Shown here one piece after another: positions 17,628 to 26,364 of a stretch of DNA of 64,000 bases. Under the pieces are notes generated by a model. The model saw only the letters and a program-made list of their open reading frames with translations, was not told where the DNA came from and did not search any database. Location of the stretch: NCBI RefSeq assembly GCF_019645855.1, contig NZ_CP080999.1:1860001-1924000 (forward strand). The letters run 5' to 3'. This DNA is from Mycobacterium malmoense. Its GTDB lineage: Bacteria > Actinomycetota > Actinomycetes > Mycobacteriales > Mycobacteriaceae. Within the stretch, counting starts at the first letter, position 1. Each line of letters starts with the position of its first letter. Both the position numbers and the translations under genes were made by a program.

Positions 17628-18494
17628 TCACCGGAACGCGGCCGCGTTCTGCTCCGCCCACCGATCGAACGAAATCGGTTGGCGGCCAAGGATCGACGCC
17701 ACGTTGCCGGTGAGCGAGGCCTGTTCTCCCGCCCGGATTGCGCGAAAAATCTCCAGGCGGGCCTCGATCAAGGCTTCCGGAACGCCTCGGGCCGCCTGCT
17801 GCCGTCGTTCCTGCTCGTCGGGGATCGCCTCGAAGCGCAGTTGCCGTCCGATGGCCGAACCGACCTTTGCGGTCATGTCGGCGAAGCTCAGCGCTTTTGG
17901 CCCGGTGATGGGCAACGACTGTCCCATGTAGCGCGGGCTCGTCATCGCCTCGACCGCCACGGCGGCGATGTCCTCGGAATGGATGAACGGGATCCTGCCG
18001 TCGCCGGCGCAGCAGCGGACGGTCCCGTCGGTCTTGATCGATGCCGCCCACGCCAAGAAGTTGTCCATGAATCCAGACGGTTGCACGAAGACGAACCCGA
18101 CCCCGCTGCCGCGGATCGCGGCTTCACCCTCGCGGTGCCACACGCCGGTCCCGACGCCCGACCCCACGTCCAGGGTGGACAGCTTCACCACTCGTCGCAC
18201 CCCCGCGGATTTCGCGACGTCCACGGCGGATTTGTCCCTGTCCGCGAGATCCGGGCCCGCCGTCACCAGGAACATCACGTCGACGCCCTCGACCGCGCGG
18301 GCCAGCGATGCCGGGTCGGCGAAGTCTCCGACCCGCACGTCGACAAGGCCGCCATAGCGCTCGGCGGCCTTCCCCGCGTCGCGCACGAAGACCCGGGGGT
18401 GCTCACCGCGCCCGAGCAGCCCGTCGGCGACCCGGCCGCCGACGTTGCCGGTGGCCCCGGTCACGAGATAGGTGGTGCTGCCCGAGTCGTGCAT
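17628..18494 (-). CDS. NmrA-type NAD(P)-binding atypical SDR
   Basis: 288-residue protein with the nucleotide loop TGATGNVGG at 12-20, then a short fold lacking the classical YxxxK set, as in NmrA/quinone-oxidoreductase-2-like proteins (FVRDAGKAAERYGGLVDVRVGDFADPASLARAVEGVDVMFLV). Such proteins are either NADPH-dependent reductases or redox sensors; substrate unknown. It is divergent from a Lrp/AsnC regulator, a common regulator-target arrangement. I do not recall this pair between recX and miaB in M. tuberculosis, so it is probably accessory. Confidence 0.82.
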   Translation of the reverse strand: MHDSGSTTYLVTGATGNVGGRVADGLLGRGEHPRVFVRDAGKAAERYGGLVDVRVGDFADPASLARAVEGVDVMFLVTAGPDLADRDKSAVDVAKSAGVRRVVKLSTLDVGSGVGTGVWHREGEAAIRGSGVGFVFVQPSGFMDNFLAWAASIKTDGTVRCCAGDGRIPFIHSEDIAAVAVEAMTSPRYMGQSLPITGPKALSFADMTAKVGSAIGRQLRFEAIPDEQERRQQAARGVPEALIEARLEIFRAIRAGEQASLTGNVASILGRQPISFDRWAEQNAAAFR

Positions 18495-18585
18495 TGGCGT
18501 TTCCTTTCGCTGGTCGCTGGTCGCTGGGCCTGTGCCGACCAGACTGGGACCAGAGACGGTAAAGCGCTACAGAAGCCCTCAATAT

Positions 18586-18600
18586 CGGCGGAAACCGCCG
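18586..18600. promoter_or_regulatory. Palindromic operator candidate, NmrA/Lrp divergent region
   Basis: CGGCGG-AAA-CCGCCG is a perfect palindrome 15 nt before the regulator ATG at 18615 and 92 nt upstream of the NmrA-type start. It is the only strong dyad in this 120-nt divergent region and could be the binding site of the adjacent Lrp/AsnC protein (inference). Confidence 0.4.
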
Positions 18601-18614
18601 CAATAATGGGCTAT

Positions 18615-19661
18615 ATGACAGAAACGCTCAGAGACGTGCCGCCGGTCTTGGATGCGGTCGATCGCCGGCTGATGCACGCCCTGGGCGTCGACGCCCGGGC
18701 GCCGTTTCGTCTGCTCGCATCGGTCCTCGGGGTATCCGAACAGACCGCGGCCCGGCGATATCACCGGCTGTGCGAGGCCGGCGTGCTGCGTGTCCTGATG
18801 CTGCCGGCGCCGGATCCCGTCGATCGCGGGCAGCTGGTGCGCCTGGAGGTGCAGCCACAGGCCGTTCGTGCGATCGCGGACGTCCTGGCGCGCCGGCCCG
18901 ACGTCTCCTACGTGCGGCTGATGAACGCGGGCGCCGAGATCCTGTTCGGCGTGCGCGCCCGGGCCCGGTCGGACCGTGACGCGCTGCTGTTCGATCAGCT
19001 GCCGCGCGCGGGCCGCATACTGCGCACGACGGTGTATTCGCTGCTGCAGCATTTCCGGACGCCGGGCGAAGCCGATTGGGCCGGATTCGGTGACCGGCTC
19101 AGCCCCGAGCAGCGGCGGCGGCTACAGCCCGAGCGTCCGCAGGAGCCGTCGATGCGCGTCGGGCCGTCGGATCACGCGATCGTCGAGGAGCTCGCCGTCG
19201 ACGGCCGGGCGACCTGCGCGCGGCTGGCCCGAGTCAGTGGCATGTCCGAGTCGGCGGTGGCCCGCCGCCTCGAGCTGTTGACCCGCAGCGGAGCCCTGTA
19301 CGGCGACGTCGACATCGCGCCGGAGTTGCTGGGCTACCCCGCGGGCGCGCAGCTGTACCTGGACGTGGTGCCCTCGAGGGTGCCCGACGTCGGGGCGCTG
19401 CTGGCGGCTCACGCGCCGACGGCGTTCGTCGCGGCAGTGGCCGGGCCGGCCAATTTGCTCGCGGCCATCCGCTGCCGAGACGCCGCCGAAATCTACGAGT
19501 ACGTCACCACGACCATCGGCCGGGTCGAGGGTGTGAACCGCGTCGAGGTGTCGACGGTGTCGCGCACGGTCAAGCATGCCCGCTCGACAACCGACGAGAA
19601 CCGACTGAGCAGGGCGCCTGCCGGTGGCGCACCTTCCCGTCGCCGTACCATGGCCCCGTGA
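18615..19661 (+). CDS. Double Lrp/AsnC-family transcriptional regulator
   Basis: 348 residues containing two Lrp/AsnC modules in tandem. HTH 1 is at about 10-65 (LDAVDRRLMHALGVDARAPFR; SEQTAARRYHRL). HTH 2 is at about 180-240 (DHAIVEELAVDGRATCARLARVSGMSESAVARRLELL). Each is followed by a RAM-like alpha/beta domain. Normal Lrp proteins are near 150 residues, so this is a fused dimer. The start is ATG 18615 or ATG 18606 (MGYMTET); neither has a clear Shine-Dalgarno. Its stop overlaps the miaB GTG (GTGA). The C-terminal 35 residues are basic and low-complexity, and read through the miaB promoter. Target likely the divergent NmrA gene. Confidence 0.8.
   Translation: MTETLRDVPPVLDAVDRRLMHALGVDARAPFRLLASVLGVSEQTAARRYHRLCEAGVLRVLMLPAPDPVDRGQLVRLEVQPQAVRAIADVLARRPDVSYVRLMNAGAEILFGVRARARSDRDALLFDQLPRAGRILRTTVYSLLQHFRTPGEADWAGFGDRLSPEQRRRLQPERPQEPSMRVGPSDHAIVEELAVDGRATCARLARVSGMSESAVARRLELLTRSGALYGDVDIAPELLGYPAGAQLYLDVVPSRVPDVGALLAAHAPTAFVAAVAGPANLLAAIRCRDAAEIYEYVTTTIGRVEGVNRVEVSTVSRTVKHARSTTDENRLSRAPAGGAPSRRRTMAP
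19646..19651 (+). promoter_or_regulatory. -10 box for leaderless miaB
   Basis: TACCAT ends 6 nt before the GTG at 19658. It lies inside the end of the Lrp-type gene, so miaB has its own promoter as well as the overlap. Confidence 0.5.
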
Positions 19662-21205
19662 CTTCGATGGTGGCGCCGGACGCCCCGGGCCTGGCCGGGC
19701 CCGCGGTCCAGGCGCGCACCTATCAAGTCCGCACCTACGGCTGTCAGATGAATGTCCACGACTCCGAGCGGCTGGCGGGTCTGCTGGAAGCCGCCGGCTA
19801 CCGCCGGGCGGGCGACGGCTCAGACTTTGGAGACGCCGACGTGGTGGTCTTCAACACATGCGCCGTCCGCGAGAACGCCGACAACAAGCTGTACGGCAAC
19901 CTCAGCCACCTGGCCCCGCGCAAGCGCGCCAACCCCGACATGCAGATCGCGGTCGGCGGCTGCCTGGCCCAAAAAGACCGGGCGGCGTTGCTGCGCAAGG
20001 CGCCCTGGGTGGACGTCGTCTTCGGCACGCACAACCTCGGGTCGCTGCCCACGCTGCTCGACCGGGCCCGGCACAACAAGGCCGCGCAGGTGGAAATCGC
20101 CGAGGCGCTGCAGCAGTTCCCGTCGTCGCTGCCGAGCGCCCGCGAATCCGCTTACGCCGCTTGGGTTTCCATCTCCGTCGGATGCAACAACAGCTGCACC
20201 TTCTGCATCGTCCCGTCGCTGCGGGGCAAGGAGGTCGACCGCAGTCCGGCCGACATCCTTGCCGAGGTTCGGTCACTGGTGGACGACGGCGTGCTCGAAG
20301 TCACCCTGCTGGGCCAGAACGTCAACGCCTACGGAGTGTCCTTCGCCGACCCGTCGCTGCCCCGCGATCGGGGCGCCTTCGCCGAGCTGCTGCGCGCCTG
20401 CGGGCGCATCGACGGGCTGGAACGCGTGCGGTTCACCTCGCCGCATCCGGCGGAGTTCACCGATGACGTCATCGAGGCGATGGCGCAGACCCCGAACGTG
20501 TGCCCCGCCCTGCACATGCCGCTGCAGTCGGGATCCGACCGCGTGCTGCGCGCGATGCGGCGGTCCTACCGCGCGGAGCGCTATCTGGGCATCATCGACC
20601 GGGTTCGGGCGGCCATGCCGCACGCGGCCATCACCACCGACCTGATCGTCGGGTTCCCCGGCGAGACCGAAGAGGACTTCGCGGCCACCCTCGACGTGGT
20701 GCGCCGGGCCCGGTTCGCGGCGGCGTACACCTTCCAGTACTCCAAGCGGCCCGGCACCCCGGCCGCCGAACTCCCCGGGCAGCTCCCGAAAGCCGTTGTG
20801 CAGGAACGCTACGAGCGGCTGGTCGACGTGCAGGAGCAGATCTCGCTGGAGGGCAATCGCGCGCTGGTCGGGCAGGCCGTCGAGTTGCTGGTCGCCACCG
20901 GGGAGGGCCGCAAGGACGCCCGCACGGCCCGGATGACCGGACGGGCCCGCGACGGGCGGCTGGTGCACTTTGCCTCTAATGAAGCCGCGGCCGGCGACGA
21001 CGTGCGGCCGGGCGACGTCGTCACGACGGTGGTCACCGCCGCCGCGCCGCACCACCTCATCGCCGACGCGGGCATCCTCACCCACCGCCGCACGCGGGCG
21101 GGTGACGCGCACGCCGCCGGCCGGCGTCCGGGCGTCGTCGGTCTCGGCGTGCCGAAGATCGGGCCGTCGATAGATCCGCTGGAACCCCTGGGATGTGCCC
21201 CATGA
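19658..21205 (+). CDS. miaB: MiaB, tRNA-2-methylthio-N6-dimethylallyladenosine synthase
   Basis: Radical-SAM methylthiotransferase that modifies A37 of tRNAs already prenylated by MiaA (gene at 26365). 515 residues: an N-terminal MTTase domain with three cluster cysteines (YGCQMN, NTCAVRE, GGCLAQ), the radical-SAM triad CNNSCTFC, and a C-terminal TRAM domain. The GTG at 19658 follows a TACCAT box and begins TSMVAP. The C-terminal 45 residues (HRRTRAGDAHAAGRRPG onward) are a mycobacterial extension. The TGA overlaps the next ATG (ATGA). Confidence 0.96.
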   Translation: MTSMVAPDAPGLAGPAVQARTYQVRTYGCQMNVHDSERLAGLLEAAGYRRAGDGSDFGDADVVVFNTCAVRENADNKLYGNLSHLAPRKRANPDMQIAVGGCLAQKDRAALLRKAPWVDVVFGTHNLGSLPTLLDRARHNKAAQVEIAEALQQFPSSLPSARESAYAAWVSISVGCNNSCTFCIVPSLRGKEVDRSPADILAEVRSLVDDGVLEVTLLGQNVNAYGVSFADPSLPRDRGAFAELLRACGRIDGLERVRFTSPHPAEFTDDVIEAMAQTPNVCPALHMPLQSGSDRVLRAMRRSYRAERYLGIIDRVRAAMPHAAITTDLIVGFPGETEEDFAATLDVVRRARFAAAYTFQYSKRPGTPAAELPGQLPKAVVQERYERLVDVQEQISLEGNRALVGQAVELLVATGEGRKDARTARMTGRARDGRLVHFASNEAAAGDDVRPGDVVTTVVTAAAPHHLIADAGILTHRRTRAGDAHAAGRRPGVVGLGVPKIGPSIDPLEPLGCAP

Positions 21206-21801
21206 AGAAAGAACACCCGAGCCTTGATGCCTTACGAACCGAGATCGAGGCCGCGGAACGCCGGGTGGCGCGCGAGATCGATCCCGGCCCAAGGGGATTC
21301 GTCGTGTCGATCCTGGTGTTCGTGCTGCTGGGCTCGTTCATCCTGCCGCACACCGGCGACGTGCGGGGATGGGACGTGCTGTTCAGCAGCCCCGGCGCGG
21401 GCGCGGCCGCGGTGGCGCTGCCGTCGCGGGTGTTCGCCTGGCTGGCGCTGGTGTTCGGCGTCGGCTTCTCGATGCTGGCGTTGATGACGCGGCGCTGGGC
21501 GCTGGCCTGGATCGCGCTGGCCGGTTCGGCGACCACCGCCGCGGTCGGGCTGCTGGCCGTCTGGTCGCGCCAGACCGTGGCCGCCGGGCATCCCGGACCC
21601 GGGGCGGGCCTCATCGTCGCGTGGATCACCGTGATCCTGTTGACGTTTCACTGGGCCCGCGTGGTGTGGTCGCGCACCGTCGTGCAACTTGCCGCCGAGG
21701 AACAGCGGCGCCGCATCGCCGCACAGCGGCAGTCGATGACGCTGCTGGACAGCGTGCAAACCAACGCCGACGACGCGGCCGGCCCAGACCCGGATTCCTA
21801 A
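21202..21801 (+). CDS. Conserved four-helix membrane protein (Rv2732c family)
   Basis: 199 residues from ATG 21202, which overlaps the miaB stop (ATGA). An N-terminal charged helix (KKEHPSLDALRTEIEAAERRVAREI) is followed by four hydrophobic segments between about 35 and 165 and a charged coiled tail (LAAEEQRRRIAAQRQSMTLLDS). The function is unknown; the miaB linkage is conserved in mycobacteria. The alternative ATG at 21193 would add three residues. Convergent with the DUF349 gene, 4 bp between stops. Confidence 0.85.
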   Translation: MKKEHPSLDALRTEIEAAERRVAREIDPGPRGFVVSILVFVLLGSFILPHTGDVRGWDVLFSSPGAGAAAVALPSRVFAWLALVFGVGFSMLALMTRRWALAWIALAGSATTAAVGLLAVWSRQTVAAGHPGPGAGLIVAWITVILLTFHWARVVWSRTVVQLAAEEQRRRIAAQRQSMTLLDSVQTNADDAAGPDPDS

Positions 21802-21805
21802 CGGC

Positions 21806-23179
21806 TTAAGACCTGCGCGTCAGCGCCTCGGCGGCCGCTTCGGCCCACTGCCGCCACTGCTCGGCGTTGGCCCTGGCCTCTTCGGCCTCCTTCGTCCGGC
21901 CGGCCGCCGCCGCCTTCTGAGCCTGGAGTTCGTACTGCTCGGCACGGGTTGCGAATTGCTCGGCGCGGGCCTGCGCCTGCGGGTCGGACCAATCCGCCTG
22001 GCCGGCGTCGCGCACCCTCTTCTCGACCGCGCGCAGCCGCCGCTCCAACTCGGCGGACCGCTCCCGGGGAACCCTGCCGATCGCGTCCCATCTTTCGGCG
22101 ATCGATCGCATCGCCGCCTTGGCGGCGTCAAGGTTGCCGGTGTCGAGCTTTTCCGCCTCGGCCAGCAGCGCCTCTTTGGCCGCGGCATTGGCCCGCAACT
22201 CCGTGTCCTTTTCCGCCGTCGCGGCGTTACGAGCCGTGAAGAACGCGTCCTGGGCGGCCTTGAAGCGATGCCACAGGGCGTCGTCGACCTCTTTGGTCGT
22301 TCGACCGGCCGCCTTCCATTCGGTGAGCAGCTTGCGGAATTCGCCGCTGGTGGCGGTCCAATCGGTCGAATCGGACAGCTCTTCGGCCCGCTCGCAGAGC
22401 CGCTCCTTGGACTGCCGGACCCCCGATCGCTCCCGGTCCAGCTCGGCGAAATGGGATCCCCGCCGCCGGTTGAAGGCCTCCCGGGCCGCCGAATAACGCT
22501 TCCACAGCGCGTCATCGACTTTTCGGTCCAGGCCGGTGATCGTCTTCCACTCGTCGAGGATCGCGCGCAGCCGCTCGCCGGCGGCTTTCCATTGGGTCGA
22601 GTTGGCCGCCAAGTCCTCGGCCTCGGCGGCCAGCGCCTCCTTGCGGGCGGCCTGGGCGGCCCGATGCTCCTCGCGCCGGGAGCGATCCGCGGCGACCGCG
22701 GAGTCGGCATGCTCGAGAAGGCCGGCCAACCGGCCCGCGAGCGCGTCGACATCGCCCAGCACGGATACCGTCGGCAGCGTTTCGGCCAGCGCGGACGCGT
22801 GGGCCTTGATCTTGCGGGCGTCCCCGGTTCCCGACGCCAGCCGCTCCTCCATGAGCGTGATCTCGGTGCTCAGGTCGTCGAATCGGCGGCCGAAGTGGGC
22901 GAATGCCGCTTCGGGGTCGCCGGCCTGCCAGGAGCCGACGATGCGCTCGCCGGCCGAGCTGATCAGCCACACCGTGCCGTCGTCGTCCACACGTCCGAAC
23001 CGGTGTGGATCGCTGGGCTGGGGCGCCGGCACCTGATAGGGGGCGGGTCGCGGCCCCGAGCTCGGAGGCCGGGGACCGGGACGCGGTCCCGGACGTGGCA
23101 CCGGCCTCGAAACTGGCCCCGAATCCGGCTGGGGCACCGGCCCGGCTGAATCGTTGCTGTGGGGCTCGTCAACCGTCAT
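21806..23179 (-). CDS. DUF349 repeat protein (Rv2731 family)
   Basis: 457 residues from the ATG at 23179, with AGGAGG about 14 nt upstream; the extension to 23314 is not conserved. A Pro-rich N-terminal 60 residues leads to a small beta domain (DDDGTVWLISSAGERIVGSW), then three or more DUF349 repeats forming long charged helices (WKAAGERLRAILDEWKTITGLDRKVDDALWKRYSAAREAFNRRR; repeated as LLTEWKAAGRTTKEVDDALWHRFKAAQDAFF). DUF349 proteins are cytoplasmic, mostly coiled, and of uncertain function, with links to RNA handling and stress. Divergent from the first DMT-type gene. Confidence 0.85.
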   Translation of the reverse strand: MTVDEPHSNDSAGPVPQPDSGPVSRPVPRPGPRPGPRPPSSGPRPAPYQVPAPQPSDPHRFGRVDDDGTVWLISSAGERIVGSWQAGDPEAAFAHFGRRFDDLSTEITLMEERLASGTGDARKIKAHASALAETLPTVSVLGDVDALAGRLAGLLEHADSAVAADRSRREEHRAAQAARKEALAAEAEDLAANSTQWKAAGERLRAILDEWKTITGLDRKVDDALWKRYSAAREAFNRRRGSHFAELDRERSGVRQSKERLCERAEELSDSTDWTATSGEFRKLLTEWKAAGRTTKEVDDALWHRFKAAQDAFFTARNAATAEKDTELRANAAAKEALLAEAEKLDTGNLDAAKAAMRSIAERWDAIGRVPRERSAELERRLRAVEKRVRDAGQADWSDPQAQARAEQFATRAEQYELQAQKAAAAGRTKEAEEARANAEQWRQWAEAAAEALTRRS

Positions 23180-23584
23180 GCGCTCGTCACCACCCTCCTG
23201 CAACCCTTTCGCGCGGTCGGTGTTCCGCGCGCTTGCCGCGCGTAGCGGCACCCGTACGGCCGGAGTCCGGTGCGGCCCCGGCGCGATCGCCGGCTGCTCC
23301 GCAATCGGCTCCAACAGTATTCAAGCAGCTTGCCTCGCGCCGCGTGCCCACCTTTTGCCGGCGCCGATCATCGCCCGCGTCGGCCAATTTCGCAAAATGC
23401 CCGTGCGCCTACCCGGAGGCGACCGATCGGCCGTTAGCTCGTCGGCCCCGGAGACCGGGTGGATAACAGTTCGATTCCACCGCCGCTCGGGCCATATGAC
23501 GCCGTCGCGCAGCCCGGTACGGTGACGGAGACGCGTGTTACGGCTGTTACGGATGGGGCCGGGGGGTGGATCGCCATAGCCAGG

Positions 23585-24580
23585 GTGGATATCGCGGCGC
23601 TGCTCGCGCTGGTCGCCGCGCTGATATCGGGTGTCGGGGACGTGGTCCGTCAGCGGTCCGCGCAGGAAATCACCGATGAGCAGGTCGGTCATGTCGAGCT
23701 GCTGCGGATGTCGTTGCGCGACACCCGGTGGTGGCTGGGCGGAATGGCGGCGGTGGCCAGCGCCGCGCTGCAGGCCGTCGCGCTGGGACTGGGCTCGGTG
23801 GTGTTGGTGCAGGCGCTGCAGGTGACGGCGTTGCTGTTTGCGTTGCCGGTTTACGCGTGGGTGACCAAGAAGGGGTTGACCCGCCGGGAGTGGGGGTGGG
23901 CGCTGCTGCTGGCCGCCGCGGTGGCGGTCTTCGTCATGGTGGGTGAGCCGGCGGCCGGCTACCCGCGGGCCTCGATGGCGACCTGGGCCATCGTTGCCGT
24001 CGTGATCGGCCCCGCCATGGTGTTTTGCGTGCTGGGCGCGCGGATCTGGTCGGGCCCGGCGGCCGCGGTGCTGCTGGCGGTGGTGTCGGCGTCGTCGTGG
24101 GCGTTGTTCGCGGTGTTCACCAAGGCCATCGTCGACGTGCTCGACGGCGGCTTGGGCGCGCTGCTGCGGGCCCCGGAGTTGTATGGCTGGCTGCTGGTCG
24201 CGGTGCTTGGGGCGGTCTTTCAGCAATCGTCGTTTCGCGCCAGCTCGCTGACCGCGTCGTTGCCGACGATGACGGTGGCCGAGCCGGTGGTCGCGTCGGT
24301 GCTGGGTGTCACCGTGCTGGGTGAAACCCTCGGGGCCGAGGGCCCGAGGCTCATCGCTTTGGCGGCTGCGGTAGCGGTGGTGATCGTCGCGACCACGGCC
24401 CTGGCCCGTGGCGAGGCCGCCTCGATGGCCGCCGGCGAACAGCGGCGACCCGCAAGCGGCCACCCGCCGAGGGTGGCATTGGGCGCCGCCTCTCCGGTCG
24501 TGGTGGGCGTGATCGGTCGCGGGCCGTCGCCGCTCGCGACATTCGAGACCCCGGCGCTGTCGCACTACAGTGGTCGTTGA
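23585..24580 (+). CDS. DMT/EamA-type multi-pass membrane protein, copy 1
   Basis: About 331 residues with nine or ten hydrophobic helices in two halves, the drug/metabolite transporter layout (Rv2729c family). It opens VDIAALLALVAALISGVGDVVRQRSAQEI and shares most motifs with copy 2 at 24651, including LQVTALLFALPVYAW and TASLPTMTVAEPVVASVLGVTVLGE. The GTG at 23585 is chosen by alignment with the paralog start; the frame is open to 23459 and GTG 23522 is possible. It has an extra 45-residue hydrophilic C-terminus that copy 2 lacks. Substrate unknown. Confidence 0.75.
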   Translation: MDIAALLALVAALISGVGDVVRQRSAQEITDEQVGHVELLRMSLRDTRWWLGGMAAVASAALQAVALGLGSVVLVQALQVTALLFALPVYAWVTKKGLTRREWGWALLLAAAVAVFVMVGEPAAGYPRASMATWAIVAVVIGPAMVFCVLGARIWSGPAAAVLLAVVSASSWALFAVFTKAIVDVLDGGLGALLRAPELYGWLLVAVLGAVFQQSSFRASSLTASLPTMTVAEPVVASVLGVTVLGETLGAEGPRLIALAAAVAVVIVATTALARGEAASMAAGEQRRPASGHPPRVALGAASPVVVGVIGRGPSPLATFETPALSHYSGR

Positions 24581-24650
24581 ACTGAGATCAAACAGCAGGT
24601 GTATTTACAGCTTTCGGGAAACGCTGGTGGAACGGTCGTGAAGGGGTCCC

Positions 24651-25589
24651 ATGTCGAAGGTGGACATCGCGGCGCTGATTGCCTTGTGCGCGGCGCTGTC
24701 CTCCGCTGTCGGCGATGTGATCCGGCAGCGCTCCGCGCAGGAGATCACTGACAAGGAGGTCGGCCACCTCGAGCTGTTTCGCATGTCATTGCGCGACAAG
24801 CGGTGGTGGTTGGGTGGCGTGGCGGCGATCGTCAACTACAGCCTGCAGGCCGTGGCCCTGGCGTGGGGGTCGGTGGTGATGGTGACGGCGCTGCAGGTGA
24901 CCGCGCTGCTGTTCGCCTTACCGATCTACGCGCGGCTGAGCAAACATCGGGTGACCCGCTGGGAGTGGGGGTGGGCGGCGGTACTGGCCGCCGCGTTGGC
25001 GGTGGTCATCATCGTCGGTGACCCGGAGTCCGGCCAGGAGCGGGCGCCGCTGTCGACGTGGATCATCGTGGCCCTGGTGATGGGCCCCGCGCTGGTGGCG
25101 TGTGTGCTTGCGGCGCGTGTCTGGTCTGGCCGTCCGGTCGCGGCGGCGCTGCTGGCGACCGTCGCCGGTTCGTCGCTGGCGCTGTTCGCGGTGCTGACCA
25201 AGGGCGTCGTCGAGGTGCTCGAAGAGGGCTTCGGTGCCGTGCTGCGCGCGCCCGAGTTCTATCCCTGGCTACTGGTCGCGCTGTGCGGAATGATCTTCCA
25301 GCAGTCCGCTTTCCGCGCCGGCGCGCTGACCGCGTCGCTGCCGACGATGACCGTCGCCAAGCCCGTGGTGGCCGGCGTGCTCGGGATTACCGTGCTCGGC
25401 GAGACGCTCAAAACCGCAGGACCCGCCGCGTTTGCGCTGGTCGCGGCCGTGGCCCTGGTCATTGTCGCGACGGTTGCGCTGGCTCGCGGGGAGGCCGCCT
25501 CGATGGCGGCCGGCACGGGGCGAGACGCCACGCCAGACCCGTCGGGTCAGGGATCCTTCCCCGGTGAGCGGGTGAGGCCCTCGGGTTAG
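24651..25589 (+). CDS. DMT/EamA-type multi-pass membrane protein, copy 2
   Basis: 312 residues, start MSKVDIAAL with GAAGGGG upstream (weak Shine-Dalgarno). Same ten-helix plan and motifs as the preceding gene, from which it is separated by 70 nt: a tandem duplication. M. tuberculosis has one such gene (Rv2729c, about 301 residues) here as I recall, so either copy 1 is an added paralog or the second was lost elsewhere. The conserved charged pair RQRSAQEIT after helix 1 is shared by both. Function and substrate unknown. Confidence 0.82.
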   Translation: MSKVDIAALIALCAALSSAVGDVIRQRSAQEITDKEVGHLELFRMSLRDKRWWLGGVAAIVNYSLQAVALAWGSVVMVTALQVTALLFALPIYARLSKHRVTRWEWGWAAVLAAALAVVIIVGDPESGQERAPLSTWIIVALVMGPALVACVLAARVWSGRPVAAALLATVAGSSLALFAVLTKGVVEVLEEGFGAVLRAPEFYPWLLVALCGMIFQQSAFRAGALTASLPTMTVAKPVVAGVLGITVLGETLKTAGPAAFALVAAVALVIVATVALARGEAASMAAGTGRDATPDPSGQGSFPGERVRPSG

Positions 25590-25648
25590 CGTCCCCGGCC
25601 GCATCGGAGGAAAGCCGGGACCGGGAGCTGCTCGAGCCGCCAAGACGT

Positions 25649-25654
25649 TAGTTT
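25649..25654 (+). promoter_or_regulatory. -10 box for leaderless Rv2728c-like gene
   Basis: TAGTTT ends 6 nt before the GTG at 25661, with no Shine-Dalgarno sequence. Confidence 0.5.
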
Positions 25655-25660
25655 GATTGC

Positions 25661-26356
25661 GTGCTGAGCGCCATCGCCATCATTCCCTGCGCGCCGGTGC
25701 TTGTCCCCGAGCTCGCCGGAGCAGCCGCCGCCGAGGTGGCCGACCTGACCGCGGCGGTGCTGGCGGCGGCCGCCCTGTTGCCAACCCGCTGGGTGGCCAT
25801 CGGAACGGGCGGCGCCGACGAGCTACTGGAGCCCGACGGCCCCGTGGGCACCTTTGCGGGTTTCGGCGCCGACGTCCGGGTTTCGCTCTCGCCGCGGACT
25901 CACTACGGCGCCGAGCCGGTCGATCTTCCCGTGTGCGCGCTGCTCGCCGCCTGGATTCGGGGCCGGGCCCGGCCCGAAGCCAGCGTGCGGGTTCGCGTCC
26001 ACCGCGGCGACCACGACGCCGGTACCGCGCTGGCCCGCGGCAGGCAACTGCGCGCCGAGATCGACGCGACGCCGGATCCGATCGGTGCGCTCGTCGTCGC
26101 CGACGGCGCGAACACGCTGACGCCGGCGGCACCCGGCGGCCACCACCCCGGCGACGCCGACGCGCAACTGGCCCTGGACGACGCGCTGGCAAACGGCGAC
26201 GCCGCCGCCCTGGCCCGGCTGCCCCAGCGGATCCTGGGTCGGGTCGCATTCCAGGTGCTGGCCGGCCTGACCGAGCCGGGGCCGCGATCGGCCAAGGAGC
26301 TCTACCGTGGGGCGCCCTACGGCGTGGGCTACTTCGCCGGCGCCTGGCAGCCGTGA
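25661..26356 (+). CDS. Class III extradiol dioxygenase-like protein (Rv2728c family)
   Basis: 231 residues, the length I recall for Rv2728c. The fold resembles the catalytic-type subunit of class III extradiol ring-cleaving dioxygenases (MEMO/LigB superfamily): an N-terminal IPCAPVLVPELAG strand-loop, VAIGTGG, and a C-terminal GVGYFAGAW. I cannot identify a complete iron-binding set, so catalysis is uncertain. GTG start 6 nt after a TAGTTT box. The stop overlaps a GTG (GTGA) that begins the miaA frame, so it is likely co-transcribed with miaA. Confidence 0.78.
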   Translation: MLSAIAIIPCAPVLVPELAGAAAAEVADLTAAVLAAAALLPTRWVAIGTGGADELLEPDGPVGTFAGFGADVRVSLSPRTHYGAEPVDLPVCALLAAWIRGRARPEASVRVRVHRGDHDAGTALARGRQLRAEIDATPDPIGALVVADGANTLTPAAPGGHHPGDADAQLALDDALANGDAAALARLPQRILGRVAFQVLAGLTEPGPRSAKELYRGAPYGVGYFAGAWQP

Positions 26357-26364
26357 GGGAAGCC

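Noticed and set aside
17679..18614. N-terminal 300-residue extension of the Lrp-type gene
   Set aside because: The frame is open only because it is antisense to the NmrA-type gene; the helix-turn-helix begins just after 18615.
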